This document shows, piece after piece, positions 15,127 to 19,391 of a stretch of DNA of 19,391 nucleotides. The DNA lies in NCBI GenBank assembly GCA_017998575.1, contig JAGOCV010000041.1, positions 1 to 19,391 of the forward strand. Direction: 5' to 3'. The notes under the pieces were generated by a model, which did no database searches, was not told the origin of the DNA, and worked only from the letters and a program-made list of their open reading frames with translations. Both the position numbers and the translations under genes were made by a program. The number at the start of each line of letters is the position of its first letter. Position 1 is the first letter of the stretch. Source of the DNA: Burkholderiaceae bacterium (GTDB lineage: Bacteria > Pseudomonadota > Gammaproteobacteria > Burkholderiales > Burkholderiaceae).

Positions 15127-17610
15127 TCATCGCTCGCGCAGGCTCTGCGGGGCAGCCGAGGGCGAGGAAGGGGGTGGGCCGCCACGCCCGGTGGCCGCGC
15201 GGGATTTGCGCAGCTCTGGCGGCACGGCACGGTTGCCGATCACGCCGCTGGCATGCAGCGCGTCGATCTCCGCGTCGCCCAGGCCCAGCAGGCCGCCCAG
15301 CACGTCGCGGTTGAACTGGCCCAGCAGGGGCGAGGGCCGCAGCGCGGGCAGCGTGCCCAGCGAGTCGCGGTACGGCGGCGAGGGTTGCGGATGCGGGCCC
15401 ACCAGCTCGCGGTCGATCCATTGCCAGAAGCCGCGCGCTTTCAGATGCGGGTCGTCCAGCATCGCCACCGGCGCGCGGCTGACGCCGGCCGGCACGCCAG
15501 CGGCCTGCAGCTGTTCCATCGCGGCCTGCGGCTCGCGCGAGGCCGTCCACGCGCCCAGCGCCTCGTCGATGCGTGCATGCGCGGCACGCCGGCCGGCGGC
15601 ATCCGACAGTGACGCGTCGGCAGCCAGATCGGGTCTGGCGATGACTCTGCACAGGGCCTGCCACTGCGCGTCGTGTGTCACGCTGACCAGCACCCAGGCG
15701 TCGTCGCCCGCGCAGCGGTACAGGCCCTGCGGCGCGTGCTGCGGATGGCGCGTGCCCAGGCGCTCGCCACCCCGGCCGTTGGCCGACTGCTCGACGATCC
15801 ACGGTGCCACCATGGTGAACATGCATTCCACCTGCGACAGCACGATGCGCTGGCCGCGCCCGCTGCGTTGCCTGTGATAGAGCGCCACCAGCAGTGCCGA
15901 GGCCGCATGCAGCCCGCCGATCGGGTCGCCATAGGCGATGTGCACCAGCGAGGGAGGATCGTCCGGTCGGCCGGCCACGCTGGGCAGGCCCGAGGCCTGC
16001 TCGAGCGTCGAGCCGTAGGCGCGGCAGTCGCGCCACGGCCCGTCGGTGCCGAAGGCCGGCATCGAGAGCATCACGATTTCGGGATTGACCTGCCTGAGGT
16101 CTTCGTAGTCCAGGCCGAGCTTGGGCAGCACGCCAGCCGAGTAGTTGTCGATCACCACGTCGGCGTCCTTCACCAGCTGCTTGAGCAGGCGGCGGCCATC
16201 GTCGGTGGTCAGATCCAGCGTGATGCCGCGTTTGGCCCGGCTGAGCACGTTGAAGTAGGCGCTCTTTTCGTAGAGGCGCTGCTCGAACACGATCGGCCGG
16301 TCGTCCACGCCGCGCCACCAGTCGGGGTACTGGCAGGCCTCGACCTTGACCACGTCGGCCCCCAGGTCGGCGAAGTGGCGCGTGGCCAGCGGGCCGGCCC
16401 AGCCCATCGACAGATCGATCACGCGCACGCCGGCCAGCGGCGCGCGCGCGGGGCCGGTGTCCAGCGGCACGGCGGTGCGCGTGGCGTCCGGCGCACGCCA
16501 CCGTGGCGCATCGGCGCCGGCGGCGGGCACGCTGCCCCCGCGCAGCGGCGGTGTGCCCTGCAGCCGCAGCGGCGAGGCCGGCTGCTCGTGCGTGCGCTGG
16601 CCGTGGCGGATGGTCTCGAAGGCTTCGCGGCGGCGGTATTCGGGCGAGGTCAGCAGTTCGTCGATGGCGGGCACCGGCACCAGCGGCAGCATCTGCTGCA
16701 GCGCCAGCGCAAACCATTCGTCGGCTGTCTTCTCCCGGAAGCGGTCCTTGAAGCGGGCTTCGAGCACGTCGGCGTTCTGCAGCCGGCCGGTGCGCTCGAC
16801 ATAGCGCGGATCGCGCCCGAGGTCGTCCACGCCCAGCAGCGCGCAGAAGGTGCGCCACTGCACGGGCGTCACCACCGTCACGCCGACCCAGCCGCTCTTG
16901 CAGCGGTAGATGCCCAGCGGGTAGTTGGGCGAGAAGCGGCTGATGCCCCAGCGGCGGTCAGGCGCTTTGGCGGCCCAGGCCAGCGCGACGTTGTAGTCGG
17001 CCAGCGCGATGGTGGCGTCGAAGACCGGCAGCTCGAGCCGGCGGCCCCGCCGTTCAGGCCGCTGCAGCGAGGCCATGGCCGCGATGAAGGCCGTGAGACC
17101 GCCCACGTTGCCGGCCTGGTAGTCGTGCAGCGGCACGGGCGGGCCCTCCACCGGGCCGACCAGTTGCGTGCCGCCGGCCAGCGCGCGGCAGACCGCGTCA
17201 GTGCCCTCGAATCCGCTGTAGGGGCCGTCGTCGCCGAACCAGCTGATCGCGGCAATCACCAGCCGTGGGTGCGCCGCCTGCAGCGCGGCGTGATCGATGC
17301 CGAGCTCGGCGCGACGCGCGGGCGACAGCGAGTCGACCAGCACGTCGGCCTGTGCCACCAGGGCCGCCACGGTGCCGGCGTCCAGCGTCGCGCTGCGCTT
17401 GCGGGCATTGAGGAACGAGAAGTACGCACCCTCGCCCTGGCCTTCGCCGGTGTCGATCAGGGGCGCGATGCGGCGGCCCCGATCGCCGCCGGGCGGCTCG
17501 AGCTTGAGCACGTCGGCGCCGAAATCGGCGAACAGCCGGGCGCACAGCGCGCCCGAGGGCAGTTCGCCGACCTCCAGCACGCGCAGGTCGCTGAGGGCGG
17601 AAGGCGCCAT
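15127..17610 (-). CDS. Fused tandem class III (CaiB/BaiF-type) CoA-transferase
   Basis: Protein of 827 residues, about twice the usual 400, containing two complete family III CoA-transferase domains. Domain 1 (about 5-345) begins LRVLEVGELPSGALCARLFADFGADV in family style and has LHDYQAGNVGG with Asp163 as candidate nucleophile. Domain 2 (about 391-825) begins VRVIDLSMGWAGPLATRHFADLGAD and has YGDPIGGLHAA with Asp562, followed by GRGQRIVLSQVE. The linker (about 345-390) is Pro/Gly/Arg-rich. Family members form interlocked dimers, so the fusion may make a pseudo-dimer, or the halves may have different acyl specificity. It would move CoA onto the pathway's carboxylic acid. ATG at 17610 lies 2 bases after the LLM stop. 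The open frame continues upstream to 17853 inside the LLM gene, without homology. Confidence 0.93.
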   Translation of the reverse strand: MAPSALSDLRVLEVGELPSGALCARLFADFGADVLKLEPPGGDRGRRIAPLIDTGEGQGEGAYFSFLNARKRSATLDAGTVAALVAQADVLVDSLSPARRAELGIDHAALQAAHPRLVIAAISWFGDDGPYSGFEGTDAVCRALAGGTQLVGPVEGPPVPLHDYQAGNVGGLTAFIAAMASLQRPERRGRRLELPVFDATIALADYNVALAWAAKAPDRRWGISRFSPNYPLGIYRCKSGWVGVTVVTPVQWRTFCALLGVDDLGRDPRYVERTGRLQNADVLEARFKDRFREKTADEWFALALQQMLPLVPVPAIDELLTSPEYRRREAFETIRHGQRTHEQPASPLRLQGTPPLRGGSVPAAGADAPRWRAPDATRTAVPLDTGPARAPLAGVRVIDLSMGWAGPLATRHFADLGADVVKVEACQYPDWWRGVDDRPIVFEQRLYEKSAYFNVLSRAKRGITLDLTTDDGRRLLKQLVKDADVVIDNYSAGVLPKLGLDYEDLRQVNPEIVMLSMPAFGTDGPWRDCRAYGSTLEQASGLPSVAGRPDDPPSLVHIAYGDPIGGLHAASALLVALYHRQRSGRGQRIVLSQVECMFTMVAPWIVEQSANGRGGERLGTRHPQHAPQGLYRCAGDDAWVLVSVTHDAQWQALCRVIARPDLAADASLSDAAGRRAAHARIDEALGAWTASREPQAAMEQLQAAGVPAGVSRAPVAMLDDPHLKARGFWQWIDRELVGPHPQPSPPYRDSLGTLPALRPSPLLGQFNRDVLGGLLGLGDAEIDALHASGVIGNRAVPPELRKSRAATGRGGPPPSSPSAAPQSLRER

Positions 17611-17612
17611 CG

Positions 17613-18728
17613 TCAGGCCGGGATTTCCAGCGGCGCGGCCTCGGCGGTGGCCTTGGGCTCGGGTGCGGTGGTCCAGTCCCAGCCGTTGCCGTAGCCCTTG
17701 AACCGGGACGGGATCTTCTGGATCTTCTCGACCACGCGCGCCAGTTTGTCGGTGGGCAGGGCGATGTCGCTCTGGGTCGGCAGGTAGATGGTGTCGGCCA
17801 GGCCGGCGTAGCGCTCCTCGAGCTGCTCGGCGATGGTGTCGTAGGTGCCGCACACCGCGAACAGATCGATCAACTCGTCGGGGATCAGCGCCGCCATCTC
17901 GCTCCAGCGGCCGGCACGCGGGTACGGGTTGACCTTCTCGCCCAGCGGCACGAGGTCGTGCAGGCGCAGCACGTCCCAGTAGGCCTTGGTGGAGCAGTAG
18001 AAGGCGATGCGAAAGCGCACGTACTCGCGCATCTTGAGCATCGATTCCTTGTCGGGGCCGGTGGCGATGAAGCCGCCCGCGACGATCTCGAAGTTGCTGC
18101 GGTCGCGGTTGCCGCGCTGCAGGCCTTCATTGAGTTCCCTGTTGCTGACTTCGGCCAAGTACTGCTTGGTGGAGAACGGATGCAGACGCACGCCGTCGCA
18201 GCGCTCGCCGGCCAGCCGCAGCATGGCGGGGCCCACGGCCGCGATCGCCACCGGCGGCAGCGCCAGGCCGGTGGGCTCGGGCGAGAAGTTCGGCGTCATC
18301 AGCGTGAGCGTGTAGTTGTCGCTCTGGAAGTTGAGCGGCTCCTCTTTTTCCCAGCAGCGCCACAGCGCGCGCGTGGCGCCGATGTAGTCGCGCATGCGTG
18401 GCTCGGGCGGCGTCCAGGTCAGGCCGTAGCGGCGCTCGTTGTGGGCTTTCACCTGCGAGCCCAGGCCCAGGTAGAAGCGGCCGTTGGAGGCGGCATGGAT
18501 GTCCCAGGCTTCCATGGCGGTGATGGTGGGCGAGCGCGGGAAGGCCATCGCCACGGCGGTGCCCAGCTGGATGCGCTCGGTGGCCAGCGCCGCGGCGGCC
18601 AGCGGCAGGAACGGGTTGTGCTGGTTCTCCAGCGCGACGACGCCGTCCAGGCCAGCCTCTTCCATCTGGCGGGCGAACGCCTGCACCTTGCGCAGGTCGT
18701 GGTGCGGCAGTTGCGTGATGACCCTCAT
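17613..18728 (-). CDS. LLM-class flavin/F420-dependent oxidoreductase
   Basis: Luciferase-like TIM-barrel protein of 371 residues. Typical segments are EEAGLDGVVALENQHNPFLPLAAAA (start of the barrel), TERIQLGTAVAMAFPRSP, SNGRFYLGLGSQVKAHNERRYG and the late AEQLEERYAGLADTIYLP. These place it with the F420-dependent branch (it resembles the family described as TIGR03617) rather than the FMNH2-dependent alkanesulfonate or nitrilotriacetate monooxygenases. The branch call is from memory of motifs and is moderately sure. The presence of cofE and cofC in the same operon supports F420 as cofactor. The ATG at 18728 has GAGGA upstream at good distance. It follows the DUF35 gene after a 93-base AT-richer gap with a promoter candidate. 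Confidence 0.88.
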   Translation of the reverse strand: MRVITQLPHHDLRKVQAFARQMEEAGLDGVVALENQHNPFLPLAAAALATERIQLGTAVAMAFPRSPTITAMEAWDIHAASNGRFYLGLGSQVKAHNERRYGLTWTPPEPRMRDYIGATRALWRCWEKEEPLNFQSDNYTLTLMTPNFSPEPTGLALPPVAIAAVGPAMLRLAGERCDGVRLHPFSTKQYLAEVSNRELNEGLQRGNRDRSNFEIVAGGFIATGPDKESMLKMREYVRFRIAFYCSTKAYWDVLRLHDLVPLGEKVNPYPRAGRWSEMAALIPDELIDLFAVCGTYDTIAEQLEERYAGLADTIYLPTQSDIALPTDKLARVVEKIQKIPSRFKGYGNGWDWTTAPEPKATAEAAPLEIPA

Positions 18729-18780
18729 TCAGTCTTCCTCTCGGTTCAAAAGTTGATGCTGTTCCATGCGAATGGATGCC

Positions 18781-18809
18781 AGTGTATACCGATGTATTTC
18801 TGTGCGCAA
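18781..18809 (-). promoter_or_regulatory. Candidate internal promoter and operator before the LLM gene
   Basis: On the minus strand TTGCGC (18804-18809), a 17-base spacer and TACACT (18781-18786) give a plausible sigma70 promoter with a leader of about 46 bases. On the plus strand TGTAT occurs twice with a 10-base period (18783-18787 and 18793-18797) across the -10 region, a possible regulator site. The stretch is clearly richer in A/T than its surroundings. Confidence 0.4.
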
Positions 18810-18821
18810 TGCTGCTTTGCC

Positions 18822-19226
18822 TCAGGCCGGCCGGAACATCGGGACCGGCGGGCCGCCTGCTGCGGGGCCGGCGGCCAGCACCACGGGCTGGCCGATCGCC
18901 ACGGCCTGCGGGTCGCAGCCGATCAGGTTGGTGAGCATCGTCGGGCCCTCGGCCAGCGTCACGTAGGCGATCACGTAGGGCGCGTCGGCGGGGCCGGCCA
19001 CGCTGTACGAATAGACCACGCCGTGGCCGCTGGCGCGCTCCCAGGCCGGATCGGGCGCGAAGCAGAACGGGCAGGTGGAGCGTGGGTAGTGATGCGGCCT
19101 GCCGCAACTGCCGCAGCGGCGCAGCCAGAGTTCGCCGCGCGCGGCGCCGTCCCAGTACGGATGGGTTTCGGGCGAGCGCTCGGGCACGGGGATGCCGGCG
19201 CGGAATGTGAGTGCGGCAGAGGTCAT
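18822..19226 (-). CDS. DUF35-type Zn-ribbon/OB-fold acyl-CoA-associated protein
   Basis: Protein of 134 residues with an N-terminal rubredoxin-like zinc ribbon, Cys38, Cys41, Cys52 and Cys55 in RRCGSCGRPHHYPRSTCPFC, then an OB-fold (VVYSYSVAGPADAPYVIAYVTL). Proteins of this family bind acyl-CoA and act as partners of thiolases and SCP2-thiolase-like aldolases, for example in steroid side-chain degradation. The upstream partner here is a thiolase-like gene, which fits. Start choice is uncertain: ATG at 19226 has AGAAGG five bases upstream, while an in-frame ATG at 19244 overlaps the thiolase stop as ATGA and would add six residues (MKEKAA). Confidence 0.9.
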   Translation of the reverse strand: MTSAALTFRAGIPVPERSPETHPYWDGAARGELWLRRCGSCGRPHHYPRSTCPFCFAPDPAWERASGHGVVYSYSVAGPADAPYVIAYVTLAEGPTMLTNLIGCDPQAVAIGQPVVLAAGPAAGGPPVPMFRPA

Positions 19227-19240
19227 GGCGGCCTTCTCTT

Positions 19241-19391
19241 TCATTCGCGTTCGAGGATCAGCGTGGCGCTGCCGTGGCGGCTGCCCAGTTGCCCGCCCGT
19301 GCCCTGCGCCAGTGCCAGATAGCAGTTGGGCACCTGTACGCGTGGATGGGCTTCGCCGCGCAACTGGCGCACGGCTTCGATCACCTTGGTC
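19241..19391 (-). CDS. Thiolase / SCP2-thiolase-like protein, C-terminal end only
   Basis: The last 49 codons of a gene entering from the right. The visible end contains NCYLALAQGTGGQLGSRHGS and then ATLIL, which fits the C-terminal cysteine/glycine region of the thiolase superfamily, in particular the non-canonical thiolases and Ltp-type aldolases paired with DUF35 proteins. With so little sequence, thiolase versus retro-aldolase cannot be decided. The stop (19241-19243) overlaps the possible 19244 start of the DUF35 gene. It would supply the carbon-carbon cleavage step of the operon. Confidence 0.75.
   Translation of the reverse strand, partial: TKVIEAVRQLRGEAHPRVQVPNCYLALAQGTGGQLGSRHGSATLILERE

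Noticed and set aside
15057..15230. N-terminal extension of the TctC protein
   Set aside because: It would overlap the CoA-transferase gene and hide the signal peptide. The ATG at 15056 has a strong Shine-Dalgarno sequence.
15673..17694. Long plus-strand open frame opposite the CoA-transferase
   Set aside because: Same kind of antisense shadow: Arg/His/Ala/Gly-rich, no motif, opposite an intact double-domain enzyme.

Overview
The window looks like the chromosome of a high-GC betaproteobacterium, most likely Burkholderiales and Comamonadaceae-like. This is inferred from the very strong G/C preference at third codon positions, a Bug/TctC-type periplasmic binding protein inside a catabolic operon, a tcuRAB locus and the overall gene style; no rRNA marker is present. 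I see no tRNA or rRNA gene, insertion sequence, prophage or CRISPR array. The window is almost fully coding, and the longest gap without a gene is about 210 bases (2427-2636).

Left part (1-6167), housekeeping and miscellaneous genes: the 3' part of tag (DNA-3-methyladenine glycosylase I) converges on a CLC-type chloride channel/antiporter. ssb diverges from the channel and ends in a clear intrinsic terminator. An FAD-linked 2-hydroxyacid dehydrogenase-like gene follows. It converges on a minus-strand set that reads mnmA (tRNA 2-thiouridylase), then a VOC/glyoxalase protein, then a MOSC-domain protein. The last two overlap by a GTGA.

Middle part (6242-9899), plus strand: a LysR-type regulator, then tcuA and tcuB, the flavoprotein and Fe-S/membrane subunits of a tricarballylate-dehydrogenase-type system. 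A perfect T-N11-A palindrome (7191-7205) lies 64 bases upstream of the tcuA start. A -10-like element sits directly before that start, which suggests LysR-activated, leaderless transcription.

Right part (9904-19391), minus strand, transcribed right to left: thiolase-like protein (partial), DUF35 Zn-ribbon/OB protein, LLM-class (F420-type) oxidoreductase, a fused double CaiB-type CoA-transferase, a Bug/TctC binding protein, an enoyl-CoA hydratase, a 3-hydroxyacyl-CoA dehydrogenase, cofE, cofC and a PaaI-type thioesterase. Most junctions are ATGA overlaps or gaps of a few bases, so this reads as one catabolic operon, with an internal promoter candidate before the LLM gene and a 70-base gap before the TctC gene. 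A coherent model is uptake of a carboxylic acid, activation by CoA transfer, a flavin/F420-dependent hydride step, hydration, oxidation, and thiolase or retro-aldol cleavage. Two genes for F420 biosynthesis are wired into the same transcript. The substrate is unknown.

The F420-linked CoA-ester catabolic operon in a probable betaproteobacterium is the most interesting object in the window. F420 is best known from archaea and actinobacteria and only patchily from proteobacteria.
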